Source: Bacteroidota bacterium
GTDB lineage: Bacteria > Bacteroidota > Bacteroidia > Cytophagales > Cyclobacteriaceae
Direction of reading: 5' to 3'
DNA: 64,000 nucleotides
Assembly: GCA_947470895.1 (NCBI GenBank)
Contig: CANIVF010000012.1
Span: forward strand, 1-64,000
Shown here: positions 9,136 through 16,976 of the stretch, piece after piece
Layout: each line of letters begins with the position of its first letter
Position numbering within the stretch: position 1 is the stretch's first letter
Program-made: the position numbers and the translations under genes
Notes under the pieces: generated by a model
Database searches by the model: none
Told to the model about the DNA's origin: nothing
The model's input: only the letters and a program-made list of their open reading frames with translations

Positions 9136-11073
9136 ATGAGTGTTGTTAAAATCACATTGCCGGATGGATCATCCAGAGAGTATCCGCTGGGCGTAAAAGG
9201 AATTGAAATAGCTCAAAGTATTAGTGAAGGACTGGCCCGGAATGCATTATCTATTGAAGTAAATGGAGAGATCTGGGACCTGAGCCGACCTATACATTCA
9301 GATTCGTCAATAAAAATATTTACGTGGAACGATAAGGGTGGTAAGTATGCGTTCTGGCACTCCTCGGCTCACTTGTTTGCCGAGGCTTTGGAGGCGCTGT
9401 ATCCCGGTGTCAAGTTTGGAATTGGTCCTCCAATCGATAATGGTTTCTATTATGATGTTGATTTGGCAGATATTCCTTTTGGTGATGAAGAATTGATTGC
9501 TGTTGAAAAGAAAATGTTAGAGCTGGCAAAAACCAATAGCCAGTTTGTGCGCAGAGATGTATCCAAAAGTGAAGCACTGGAATATTTTACAAAAAAAGGT
9601 GATCCATATAAGTTAGAGTTAATTGATGGCCTTGCAGATGGATCGATTACATTCTATCAGCAAGGAAATTTTGTTGATCTCTGCCGCGGACCACATATTT
9701 CCTCCACTGGCCCAATCAAAGCGATAAAACTTCTTAGTGTTGCCGGAGCATATTGGCGCGGTAATGAACAAAATAAGATGCTCAAGCGCATTTATGGCAT
9801 CACGTTCCCCAAGCAAAAAGAGTTGGAAGAGTATCTCCACATGCTGGAAGAAGCGAAGAAACGTGACCATAGAAAACTAGGTAAAGAATTGGAGCTATTT
9901 GCTTTCTCAGAAAAAGTAGGAATGGGTTTGCCTTTATGGTTACCTAAGGGAACCATCCTTCGTGAGCGTCTTGAGCAATTTATGCGAAGGGCACAGATCC
10001 GAGCAGGATATGAGCCCGTGGTAACACCTCATATTGGTAGCAAGCAATTGTATATTACATCAGGTCACTACGAGAAGTATGGTAAAGATTCTTTTCAACC
10101 GATAAAGACCCCGGATGAGAGCGAAGAGTTTTTGCTGAAGCCTATGAACTGCCCGCATCATTGTGAGATTTATAAAGTCAAGCCAAGGTCATATAAAGAT
10201 CTGCCTATCCGCTATGCAGAATTTGGTACCGTTTACCGCTATGAGCAAAGTGGTGAACTTCACGGACTAACCAGGGTGAGAGGCTTTACACAAGATGATG
10301 CTCATATTTTTTGCAGGCCAGATCAGGTGAAAGAAGAATTTATTAAGGTGATTGATCTCGTGCTGTTTGTGTTCAGGTCTTTAGGATTCGAAAACTATAC
10401 CGCACAGGTTTCACTTCGCGACCCGGAAAACAAAGCAAAGTATATCGGACAAGATGAATTGTGGGAACGTGCCGAGCGCGAAATTCAGGAAGCTGCGGAT
10501 GAACGTGGGTTGAAAACAGTAGCCGTAAAAGGTGAGGCTGCTTTCTACGGTCCTAAATTGGATTTCATGGTAAAAGATGCCCTCGGACGAAGCTGGCAGC
10601 TTGGAACCATTCAGGTTGACTATCAACTTCCTCAGCGATTTGAGCTAGAATACATTGGATCAGATAATCAAAAGCACACCCCGGTTATGATTCACCGGGC
10701 ACCTTTTGGTTCTTTGGAAAGATTTGTGGCGGTTTTGATTGAGCATTGCGCAGGAAATTTCCCCCTATGGCTTGCCCCTGAGCAGATCGCAGTGTTGCCA
10801 ATTTCTGAACGATTTAATGATTATGGTAAAAAAGTTCTTGACATCCTTAAGGAGAGAGATATTCGGGGCTTTTTAGATGAACGAAATGAGAAAATTGGCC
10901 GCAAAATCAGGGATGCTGAAGTAAATAAGGTTCCGTTTATGCTTTTGGTAGGCGAGAAGGAAGCCTTGGAAAATACAGTAGCTGTGAGGAAGCATGGAGA
11001 AGGAGATAAGGGTGTAATGGACCTTAACGACTTTATGGCCACCTTTTCTAAGGATTTCGCACTCCCATCCTGA
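9136..11073 (+). CDS. thrS: Threonyl-tRNA synthetase
   Basis: A 645-residue class II aminoacyl-tRNA synthetase that charges tRNA-Thr and edits Ser-tRNA-Thr. In order: the N-terminal TGS domain ([16 protein letters not shown]), the editing domain with [11 protein letters not shown], the catalytic core with NCPHH and the class II motif 2 region [21 protein letters not shown], motif 3 [12 protein letters not shown], and the C-terminal anticodon-binding domain ([14 protein letters not shown]). Length is normal. It begins the thrS-infC-rpmI-rplT cluster. Confidence 0.97.
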   Translation: MSVVKITLPDGSSREYPLGVKGIEIAQSISEGLARNALSIEVNGEIWDLSRPIHSDSSIKIFTWNDKGGKYAFWHSSAHLFAEALEALYPGVKFGIGPPIDNGFYYDVDLADIPFGDEELIAVEKKMLELAKTNSQFVRRDVSKSEALEYFTKKGDPYKLELIDGLADGSITFYQQGNFVDLCRGPHISSTGPIKAIKLLSVAGAYWRGNEQNKMLKRIYGITFPKQKELEEYLHMLEEAKKRDHRKLGKELELFAFSEKVGMGLPLWLPKGTILRERLEQFMRRAQIRAGYEPVVTPHIGSKQLYITSGHYEKYGKDSFQPIKTPDESEEFLLKPMNCPHHCEIYKVKPRSYKDLPIRYAEFGTVYRYEQSGELHGLTRVRGFTQDDAHIFCRPDQVKEEFIKVIDLVLFVFRSLGFENYTAQVSLRDPENKAKYIGQDELWERAEREIQEAADERGLKTVAVKGEAAFYGPKLDFMVKDALGRSWQLGTIQVDYQLPQRFELEYIGSDNQKHTPVMIHRAPFGSLERFVAVLIEHCAGNFPLWLAPEQIAVLPISERFNDYGKKVLDILKERDIRGFLDERNEKIGRKIRDAEVNKVPFMLLVGEKEALENTVAVRKHGEGDKGVMDLNDFMATFSKDFALPS

Positions 11074-11104
11074 TTTCTTCATTTTGAAAAAAAGAAAAAA
11101 GAGC

Positions 11105-11134
11105 GATATTTGCAGCCCTGTCTGAGAACCAGAC
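11105..11134 (+). promoter_or_regulatory. infC leader: possible internal promoter and hairpin
   Basis: GATATTTG (11105-11112) is one base from the TAnnTTTG box. It is followed by a small stem GTCTG/CAGAC (11120-11134, loop AGAAC) in the 5' leader before infC. This suggests infC-rpmI-rplT can be transcribed separately from thrS, with a structured leader. Confidence 0.3.
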
Positions 11135-11172
11135 CGAAATTTTTAAAAATTTTAAGTATTTAAACCCAAAGA

Positions 11173-11745
11173 GTGGCAATATTTCAAGGTGGAAACCGCC
11201 CAAAACCTTTCGTAAGAGGTCCGCGGAGAGTAGTAGAAGAACCTTATCGTGTTAACGAACGCATTCTTGCTCCTCGAGTAAGGGTAGTTGGTGAAAATAT
11301 AAAGGTTGATGTTTATCCAACATCAGTTGCTATCAAGCTGGCTCAGGAGCAAGGTTTGGATTTGGTGGAAATTTCACCCAATGCAGATCCTCCGGTTTGC
11401 AAAGTGATTGATTACTCGAAGTTTAAGTACGAACAAAAGAAAAAACAGAAGGAGATCAAGGCCAACGCCCAAAAAACGATTTTGAAAGAAATCAGATTTG
11501 GACCGAATACTGATGACCATGATTTCAATTTCAAAGTGAAACATGGCGAAAACTTCCTTCAGGAAGGAGCTAAGGTAAAAGCCTATGTTCACTTCGCAGG
11601 TCGTTCTATTGTTTATAAAGAGAGGGGTGAAATTCTCTTGTTGAAATTTGCCCAGGCGCTGGAAGAATTTGGTAAGGTTGAGCAATTACCAAAGTTAGAA
11701 GGCAAGCGCATGTATATGATGATGGCGCCAAAAGGAAAGAAATAG
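11173..11745 (+). CDS. infC: Translation initiation factor IF-3
   Basis: A 190-residue IF-3 with the N-terminal domain ([37 protein letters not shown]), the basic helical linker [12 protein letters not shown] and the C-terminal ribosome-binding domain ([30 protein letters not shown]). It binds the 30S subunit and checks initiator tRNA pairing. The start is GTG at 11173; an in-frame TAA at 11161 leaves no room for an upstream ATG. Non-AUG starts are a known feature of infC in other bacteria, where they allow autoregulation. Confidence 0.96.
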   Translation: MAIFQGGNRPKPFVRGPRRVVEEPYRVNERILAPRVRVVGENIKVDVYPTSVAIKLAQEQGLDLVEISPNADPPVCKVIDYSKFKYEQKKKQKEIKANAQKTILKEIRFGPNTDDHDFNFKVKHGENFLQEGAKVKAYVHFAGRSIVYKERGEILLLKFAQALEEFGKVEQLPKLEGKRMYMMMAPKGKK

Positions 11746-11771
11746 AGTTAGTCGATTTAAATTTATAAGTA

Positions 11772-11972
11772 ATGCCTAAGTTAAAAACAAAGTCAGGAGC
11801 CAAAAAGCGTTTCAAGGTTACCGGAACCGGTAAGATTAAGCGAAAGAAGGCTTATAAAAGACACATCCTGACGAAGAAAGGTACTAAGCAGAAAAGAAGA
11901 CTAGGACATGCAACCACCGTTAAAAAAGCTGACGAGGGTAACGTGAAACTAATGCTTCCATTTCTTGCTTAA
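11772..11972 (+). CDS. rpmI: Ribosomal protein bL35
   Basis: A 66-residue, strongly basic protein with the bL35 signature [20 protein letters not shown] near the start and [11 protein letters not shown] in the middle. It is part of the 50S subunit. It lies 26 bases after infC, in the conserved order infC-rpmI-rplT. Confidence 0.97.
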   Translation: MPKLKTKSGAKKRFKVTGTGKIKRKKAYKRHILTKKGTKQKRRLGHATTVKKADEGNVKLMLPFLA

Positions 11973-11988
11973 TCCGTCAAGTCGGATT
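11971..11988 (+). other. Hairpin between rpmI and rplT
   Basis: AATCCG and CGGATT form a 6-bp stem around TCAAGT, beginning at the rpmI stop codon. In other bacteria L20 binds leader structures in this operon; here only a small stem is seen and no L20-site mimicry is claimed. Confidence 0.25.
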
Positions 11989-12095
11989 TTGGTTGCTTAT
12001 TGAAACAAAAGTTTTAATGAGCTTATGTTAAACCCGGTAATTGGCACAAAAGTGTTTTGAAACAAAAGACCGCCAACGCCAAAAATTAAAAAAAT

Positions 12096-12440
12096 ATGCC
12101 ACGTTCAGTAAACAGTGTTGCATCCCGTGCCAGACGCAAGCGCGTCATGGAGTTGGCCAAAGGATACTTTGGTCGCAGAAAAAACGTATGGACTGTAGCA
12201 AAAAATGCAGTTGAGAAAGGTTTGGTCTATGCATATCGCGATAGAAAAGCCAAGAAAAGAGATTTTCGCACCCTTTGGATCGCCCGTATAAACGCTGGAG
12301 CAAGACTTCATGGAATGTCCTACTCTGAATTTATGGGAAAAATGAAAAAGGCTGGTATTGATTTGAATCGTAAGGTTCTCGCTGATTTAGCAATGAATCA
12401 CCCCTTAGCTTTTGAGGCGGTAGCCAAGAAATTGAATTAA
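12096..12440 (+). CDS. rplT: Ribosomal protein bL20
   Basis: A 114-residue basic protein of the 50S subunit, with [16 protein letters not shown] at the start, [12 protein letters not shown], and the C-terminal [17 protein letters not shown] and [14 protein letters not shown]. In many bacteria it also represses its own operon. It closes the thrS cluster and is followed by a terminator hairpin. Confidence 0.97.
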   Translation: MPRSVNSVASRARRKRVMELAKGYFGRRKNVWTVAKNAVEKGLVYAYRDRKAKKRDFRTLWIARINAGARLHGMSYSEFMGKMKKAGIDLNRKVLADLAMNHPLAFEAVAKKLN

Positions 12441-12463
12441 TTGTTAAGAATCACTACGAAAAA

Positions 12464-12490
12464 TAAAAGGGGGTTCAATGCCCCCTTTTA
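12464..12490 (+). terminator. Terminator of the thrS-rplT cluster
   Basis: A perfect 10-bp stem (TAAAAGGGGG with CCCCCTTTTA) with a 7-base loop, rich in T on its 3' arm, 23 bases after rplT. It covers an in-frame ATG at 12478, which therefore is unlikely to be the start of the next small gene. Confidence 0.85.
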
Positions 12491-12501
12491 AATTTTACAC
12501 C

Positions 12502-12693
12502 ATGTCAAAATCAAAGAAAATATTTCTGTTTGTGGCAGCCATTTTCTTTTTGCTGTTGATCTATGCCAGCTACGACATTTCATCACGCACCACGTTTCCA
12601 GGATCAAAGCCACAACTTCAGGAACGCATCAAAGACCAGTTTTTGGCTCCAGATTCAACAAATAGGGATTCAGTGGTGTCCGTTACAAAGTGA
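12502..12693 (+). CDS. Small single-pass membrane protein, unknown
   Basis: A 63-residue protein from the ATG at 12502: basic N-terminus, one membrane helix (about residues 6-22), then a short hydrophilic tail with charged residues. An upstream in-frame ATG at 12478 lies inside the rplT terminator and is rejected. The gene is immediately followed by its own terminator, which supports it being expressed. I do not recognise a family. Confidence 0.6.
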   Translation: MSKSKKIFLFVAAIFFLLLIYASYDISSRTTFPGSKPQLQERIKDQFLAPDSTNRDSVVSVTK

Positions 12694-12695
12694 AT

Positions 12696-12721
12696 ACACC
12701 CCTTCAGGGTGTTTTTTTTTC
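12696..12721 (+). terminator. Rho-independent terminator after the small membrane protein gene
   Basis: ACACCC/GGGTGT stem with a 5-base loop CTTCA, followed by a run of ten T. It begins two bases after the stop codon. Confidence 0.85.
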
Positions 12722-12797
12722 GTAGCTGGGTTCTAAAATTTGATTATTTTTAAAAGGACTATTATCCTAGCTAAGGATTTAAGCCAACTATAGAAGA

Positions 12798-12838
12798 GAA
12801 AATCCCCTGAAGTCAATGGCTTCGGGGGATTTTCTTTT
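12798..12838 (+). terminator. Second strong terminator hairpin with no gene directly before it
   Basis: A 15-bp stem (GAAAATCCCCTGAAG with CTTCGGGGGATTTTC; one T-G position) closes a 9-base or shorter loop and is followed by TTTT. Only 76 bases separate it from the preceding terminator, so it may end a small non-coding transcript. Confidence 0.7.
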
Positions 12839-12956
12839 ATACCATTTACAAACCCGCTCATGCATTTAGGTAACTTCGTTCCACTGAAGGCAACCCTTTC
12901 TTTTTTTCTTTCGTCCTTTGTAAGTAATCTTTTAAACCTAAAATTCGAGTAACCTC

Positions 12957-13499
12957 ATGTACCTGCTCATACAGGGCTGCATGCGTAATGATCGTGATAG
13001 TCAGCGATTGCTGTATCAGCATTACTATGCCTATGCATTGAGCATCTGCATCCGTTACTCAAGAAATATCAACGAGGCAAAAGAAGTGGTGAATGACGGA
13101 TTTATGAAAGTGTTTGCAAAAATTGATCAATACAATCAGGATTCGCCTTTTAAAGGTTGGCTTCGAAAGATTATGATTAATGCATCCATTGATCAGTATC
13201 GAAGGGAACTAAAGCACCAGCAACAAGATCCGGTTGAATTTGCTCATTCAGCGTTCACACAACCCCAAGCCCTAACGGATTTGTCGCATGATGAATTGAT
13301 CGGGTTGGTGCAGAAGTTATCTCCTGGATATCGTGCTGTTTTCAATTTGCATGTGGTTGATGGATACACACACGAAGAGATCGGAAAAATACTGAACATA
13401 TCTGCAGGAACATCAAAATCAAATTTGCTCAAAGCTCGGGAAAATTTGCGCGACATGTTGGAAGGGCTGAATAGGATATCGTATGAAAAAGTTAACTGA
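12957..13499 (+). CDS. ECF-type RNA polymerase sigma-70 factor
   Basis: A 180-residue sigma factor. Region 2 occupies about residues 10-90 (YYAYALSICIRYSRN, EAKEVVNDGFMKVF, FKGWLRKIMINASIDQYRR). Region 4 with its helix-turn-helix occupies about 110-168 (LSPGYRAVFNLHVVDGYTHEEIGKIL split by the turn, then GTSKSNLLKAR). An in-frame TAA at 12939 fixes the start near the ATG. Its last 17 bases overlap the next gene, which carries a short cytoplasmic domain and a membrane helix and is the likely partner anti-sigma factor. Confidence 0.92.
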   Translation: MYLLIQGCMRNDRDSQRLLYQHYYAYALSICIRYSRNINEAKEVVNDGFMKVFAKIDQYNQDSPFKGWLRKIMINASIDQYRRELKHQQQDPVEFAHSAFTQPQALTDLSHDELIGLVQKLSPGYRAVFNLHVVDGYTHEEIGKILNISAGTSKSNLLKARENLRDMLEGLNRISYEKVN

Positions 13500-14685
13500 C
13501 CAGGAACTCGATTCGATATTTAAACATGCAGCTGAAGGCTTTGAACCTTCTTTTGATTCGGCTGCCTGGGATGCTATGAATGCGAAGTTGGATCAGCCAA
13601 AGCCAGCGATGTGGAACGGATGGATCACTTTTGTTCTTCTCGGGTTAGTTATTTTTTCCTCTGGTGTTTGGGTGGGAACTAGTATTACCGAAAAGCGACT
13701 CCTAACTAAGTCACTATTGCATGCTAATGCCAAAGAATCAATTCAGAAGAATAATTCAACAGAGGAGATAAATCAAAATCCAGTTCAAATAGTGCCTTAT
13801 CAAACTTCTGTACAAAAAGAGAGTCTCATTGAAAACCGACAGCAAAAAAAATCCATCGTTAAAGAATTAGATGGATCCTTCATAACTTCTGATGATATAG
13901 AAAAAACGCAAGCGCTGATAGTTACCGAAACTGGGGATTCTAAAAAGGAATCTAAACTAGTGATGCAAGAGAATAAGGATTCACAAGAATCGATAGTCAG
14001 CGTTTCTGATCATCGGGTAGATACGGTTTTGCAACAGATCATTGTGGATAGGATTACGATCGATACCACGCAAGTAATTTCTGATACAAGGATGGAGAGA
14101 AAGGAGTTTTCGGATAGGCACGCTATTTTTTTACGTGCACTGGCATCGCCTGATTTTTCATCAATCAATTATTCTTCATCATCACAAACGGGTAGCAATT
14201 TTTCTTTACTGGTGGAATATCAGGTAACCAATCGTTGGTCAATTACTACTGGTGGAATATGGTCGATGAAGAAATACTCAGAAGATAGTAAGGTGACCTA
14301 CGGAAAATTCACAGCCGACCGTATGGTAGGATCATGTCAGGTTTTAGACATACCGGTAAATATTTATTATCGGTTCCGACCTCAATTGAAAACTTCCTTT
14401 TATGCAGGTATTGGACTATCCTCCTATGTTATGCTAGAGGAAGATTATACCTATACGGTTGATTATTCTTCGGGTAGCCGCGACTACGCTTATTATATAG
14501 AGGGAAAAAATGATGAATGGTTTAAGATGCTTAATCTTTCAGTGGGTATGCAATACCAAATTGCGCCAAGGTTTCATATTCAAATCGAACCATTTTTTAA
14601 GGCCCCGTTGGTCGGTATTGGTGAATGGGATGTGCAACTATCAAGCGTAGGAATCTTTCTAGGCGTTAAATGTAAAATCAACTAA
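13483..14685 (+). CDS. Anti-sigma-like N-terminus, membrane helix and C-terminal beta-barrel-like domain
   Basis: A 400-residue protein with an unusual layout. Residues 1-43 are a short acidic cytoplasmic-looking segment (MKKLTDQELDSIFKHAAEGF, SAAWDAMNAKLD). Residues about 46-66 are one membrane helix. A Gln/Ser/Thr-rich linker runs to about 215. The rest resembles an outer-membrane-type 8-strand beta-barrel domain (SLLVEYQVTNRWSITTGGIW, YYRFRPQLKTSFYAGIGLSS, LNLSVGMQYQIAPRFHIQIE) ending in LGVKCKIN. Overlap with the sigma gene suggests sigma control. An inner-membrane helix ahead of a barrel is topologically puzzling. Confidence 0.8.
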   Translation: MKKLTDQELDSIFKHAAEGFEPSFDSAAWDAMNAKLDQPKPAMWNGWITFVLLGLVIFSSGVWVGTSITEKRLLTKSLLHANAKESIQKNNSTEEINQNPVQIVPYQTSVQKESLIENRQQKKSIVKELDGSFITSDDIEKTQALIVTETGDSKKESKLVMQENKDSQESIVSVSDHRVDTVLQQIIVDRITIDTTQVISDTRMERKEFSDRHAIFLRALASPDFSSINYSSSSQTGSNFSLLVEYQVTNRWSITTGGIWSMKKYSEDSKVTYGKFTADRMVGSCQVLDIPVNIYYRFRPQLKTSFYAGIGLSSYVMLEEDYTYTVDYSSGSRDYAYYIEGKNDEWFKMLNLSVGMQYQIAPRFHIQIEPFFKAPLVGIGEWDVQLSSVGIFLGVKCKIN

Positions 14686-14695
14686 TCATAGGGAT

Positions 14696-15505
14696 ATGCA
14701 ATTCAAAAACTTAACCGGTGTCATTCTTATCGTTTCCGTATCATTATCTTTTTTCATGAATTGTTCCAGCGGAGACGAACCTGGTCCGGTTGATTGTTCA
14801 ACATCAAACTTAACTTTAAATTTAACTTCATCAGATCCCAATTCATGTGGAACTAATGATGGTTCCATTATGGCCACTGCCAATGGAGGCGATTCCCCTT
14901 ATCAGTTTGCACTGGATGCCCAGGCGTTTGCTGCCAGTGCAAGTTTTACTGGATTGAGTGCAAGCACTTACCAGGTGAAGGTGAAGGATAAAAATGGATG
15001 TGAGAGAACAAGCAGCGTAACGCTAAAACCTTTTGGGTCTACACTGGCAGCTACTGTTTCAATAACAGACAGTGGATGCAAGACAACCAAAGGGGTGCTC
15101 ACTATTAGTGCAACAGGAGGAACAGGACCTTATTCTTATAAAATAAATGGTGGAACCTCTTCATCTAACAATGTATTCAATACTCTTGCAGCCGGTAGTT
15201 ATTCTGTCTTGATCACCGATAACACGGGTTGCTCCATCAAAAAGACTGAGAAAGTATTAAGTGGTGTTACATTTACCGGGGAAGTGAAAAGTATTATTGA
15301 TGCTAATTGTGCTGTTAGCGGGTGTCATGTTTCTGGCGGTGCTGCGCCCTCTTCTTTTACTGTGTTTAGTAATATACAATCCAGCGCAAATCAAATAAAG
15401 TCACTCACACAGAGTGGCGCCATGCCGAAGAATGGAACAAAATTGTCCCCAACTCAATTGGATGCTATTGCCTGCTGGGTTGATGACGGGGCATTAAATA
15501 ATTAA
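14696..15505 (+). CDS. Lipoprotein with two SprB repeats and a CX4CH haem-type domain (copy 1)
   Basis: A 269-residue protein with a lipoprotein signal ending at FMNC (Cys23). Two SprB-type repeats follow (CGTNDGSIMATANGG..SPYQF and CKTTKGVLTISATGG..GPYSY, each ending near TGC/NGC). The C-terminal 80 residues resemble small cytochrome c domains of Bacteroidota: NCAVSGCH gives a CX4CH haem-binding motif rather than CX2CH, followed by a distal Met in AMPKNGT and ending IACWVDDGA. Haem binding is inferred. It begins 10 bases after the barrel gene and so may belong to the sigma-factor operon. Confidence 0.8.
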   Translation: MQFKNLTGVILIVSVSLSFFMNCSSGDEPGPVDCSTSNLTLNLTSSDPNSCGTNDGSIMATANGGDSPYQFALDAQAFAASASFTGLSASTYQVKVKDKNGCERTSSVTLKPFGSTLAATVSITDSGCKTTKGVLTISATGGTGPYSYKINGGTSSSNNVFNTLAAGSYSVLITDNTGCSIKKTEKVLSGVTFTGEVKSIIDANCAVSGCHVSGGAAPSSFTVFSNIQSSANQIKSLTQSGAMPKNGTKLSPTQLDAIACWVDDGALNN

Positions 15506-15514
15506 TAACCGTGA

Positions 15515-15668
15515 ATTCTAAAAGCATACTTTTTCTATTGTCAATTTAAAGTAACTGATGAAAAGTAAATGATTTAACTGTTCTCTTTTTCACTTTTCAT
15601 TTTGCTCTTTTCGCTGAACCGAGTTGCTGTCATTTTTTATTATCGATGACCAGATCCTTACGGTAATC
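15515..15668 (+). repeat. Decayed duplicate of the region upstream of and including the start of the symporter gene
   Basis: This stretch lines up with 16874-17020: shared TAAAAGCAT, TTTCTATT, TCAATTTAA, TTCTCTTTTT, CATTTTG and GAACCGAGTTGCT/TAACCGAATTGCT in the same order. From 15624 it corresponds to the first codons of the sodium:solute symporter (LLSFFIIDDQILTV against LLFSIIVYLIITVV). It is what remains of a tandem duplication of the lipoprotein gene and its downstream neighbour's 5' end. Confidence 0.6.
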
Positions 15669-15884
15669 TTAGTCTACTGGTTTCCTAAACTTAAGGCTTA
15701 AAGTAATTTCTACTTCTTTGTTGAAGTCTTTCGCTCCAGGTTAGTATGGTTAGATAATCTGTGCGCTGCATTTCTGTCTGATAGGCGCGTTTCCTTCTTG
15801 TCCAGCATTTCCGGGGGCATTAGCCACAACGGCTTTCTTTCTGCGGTGGACGGAAAACAAAAAGCCATACCAATCTGTTTTTAA
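15669..15884 (-). pseudogene. Possible remnant of a gene, with two in-frame TAA codons
   Basis: On the minus strand one frame reads about 70 codons ending in VEITLSLKFRKPVD and a TAA at 15669-15671, interrupted only by two TAA codons (around PY). The preceding part reads DWYGFLFSVHRRKKAV then ANAPGNAGQEGNAPIRQ. This looks more like a worn gene end than random sequence, but I know no family for it. The rest of 15885-15995 holds nothing recognisable. Confidence 0.25.
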
Positions 15885-15995
15885 TTAGTTCTGTAAAATC
15901 CCTTAGAAGTGGTTGCGATTGTTGGAGCATTGTTTTCCCTGCAAGCATGGTTTACGGATTTTTTTAAGATTTATCAATTAAATGACCTAAGTAAT

Positions 15996-16805
15996 ATGTT
16001 CACTAAGAATCTGATAGGCGTTGTTGCCATAGTGTTAGATGTATCATTATACTTTGGAGGTTGTGCCAGCGAGATTGAACTAGTTCCTGTGGACTGCACA
16101 ACTTCAGTTCTTACGTTAAGTCTGGCATTTTCAGAGCCAACCTCCTGTGGTTCGACTGATGGTTCAATAACCGTTATAGCTAGTGGAGGTAAGGAGCCAT
16201 ATCAGTATTCTATTGATGCTCAATCGAAAGGTATTAAACAGGTTTTTTTAGGATTGGGAGCTGGCACGTATCAAATGAAGCTAACAGATGCAAATGGGTG
16301 TGAGCGTATGAGTAGCATTACGCTAAAGCCAGTAGGATCTTCATTGGCTTTTAGTGTTCAGACAAACAACAGCAATTGTAAGACCAATACAGGAGCAATC
16401 ACGATTAATGCAACAGGTGGTTCTGGCCCTTATTCTTATATGTTTAATAATGGGCCTGCTTCCTTCACCAATTCATTTAATGCACTGTCAGCAGGCAGCT
16501 ATCCAATACGTATAATGGATGAGACTGGTTGCGAAATAACTCAAACCATTAAAGTATTAACCAATATAAAATTCAGCACAGATATCAAAAGCATCATCAA
16601 TACTAATTGTGCCATTGCAGGATGTCATGTAGCAGGAGGTAGTGGTCCTGGTAATTTTGCTGTTTTTGCTAACATCCGAGAAAGTGCCTATGCCATACAT
16701 CGAGTGGTTCAAAGTGGCAATATGCCTAAGAATGCAGCCAAGTTACCACAAGCGCAACTGGACGCCATTGCTTGTTGGGTAGATGATGGAGCACTGGATA
16801 ATTAA
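15996..16805 (+). CDS. Lipoprotein with two SprB repeats and a CX4CH haem-type domain (copy 2)
   Basis: A tandem paralog of the gene at 14696, exactly the same length (269 residues) when started at the ATG at 15996, which places a lipoprotein signal ending at FGGC (Cys22). A GTG at 15909 in the same frame would add 29 residues with no counterpart in copy 1. The two SprB repeats (CGSTDGSITVIASGG, CKTNTGAITINATGG), the CX4CH motif NCAIAGCH, the distal Met in NMPKNAAK and the ending IACWVDDGALDN are all kept, so both copies look functional. Confidence 0.8.
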   Translation: MFTKNLIGVVAIVLDVSLYFGGCASEIELVPVDCTTSVLTLSLAFSEPTSCGSTDGSITVIASGGKEPYQYSIDAQSKGIKQVFLGLGAGTYQMKLTDANGCERMSSITLKPVGSSLAFSVQTNNSNCKTNTGAITINATGGSGPYSYMFNNGPASFTNSFNALSAGSYPIRIMDETGCEITQTIKVLTNIKFSTDIKSIINTNCAIAGCHVAGGSGPGNFAVFANIRESAYAIHRVVQSGNMPKNAAKLPQAQLDAIACWVDDGALDN

Positions 16806-16976
16806 CATCAACATATCGCCATCTGGTTGTTGGCATTAGGTTGATTTTCTAGGTGTAATAAATTATGGTTTATAAATTAAAAGCATTTTCTATTTCAATT
16901 TAACAGAGCCAGTAAAAAGTAATAGATTTACCCTTTCTCTTTTTTACTTTTAGGTTTACATTTTGACCTAACCGAA

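Noticed and set aside
15909-15995. GTG-started extension of lipoprotein copy 2
   Set aside because: The paralog has no such segment, and the ATG at 15996 gives a proper lipoprotein signal and equal length.
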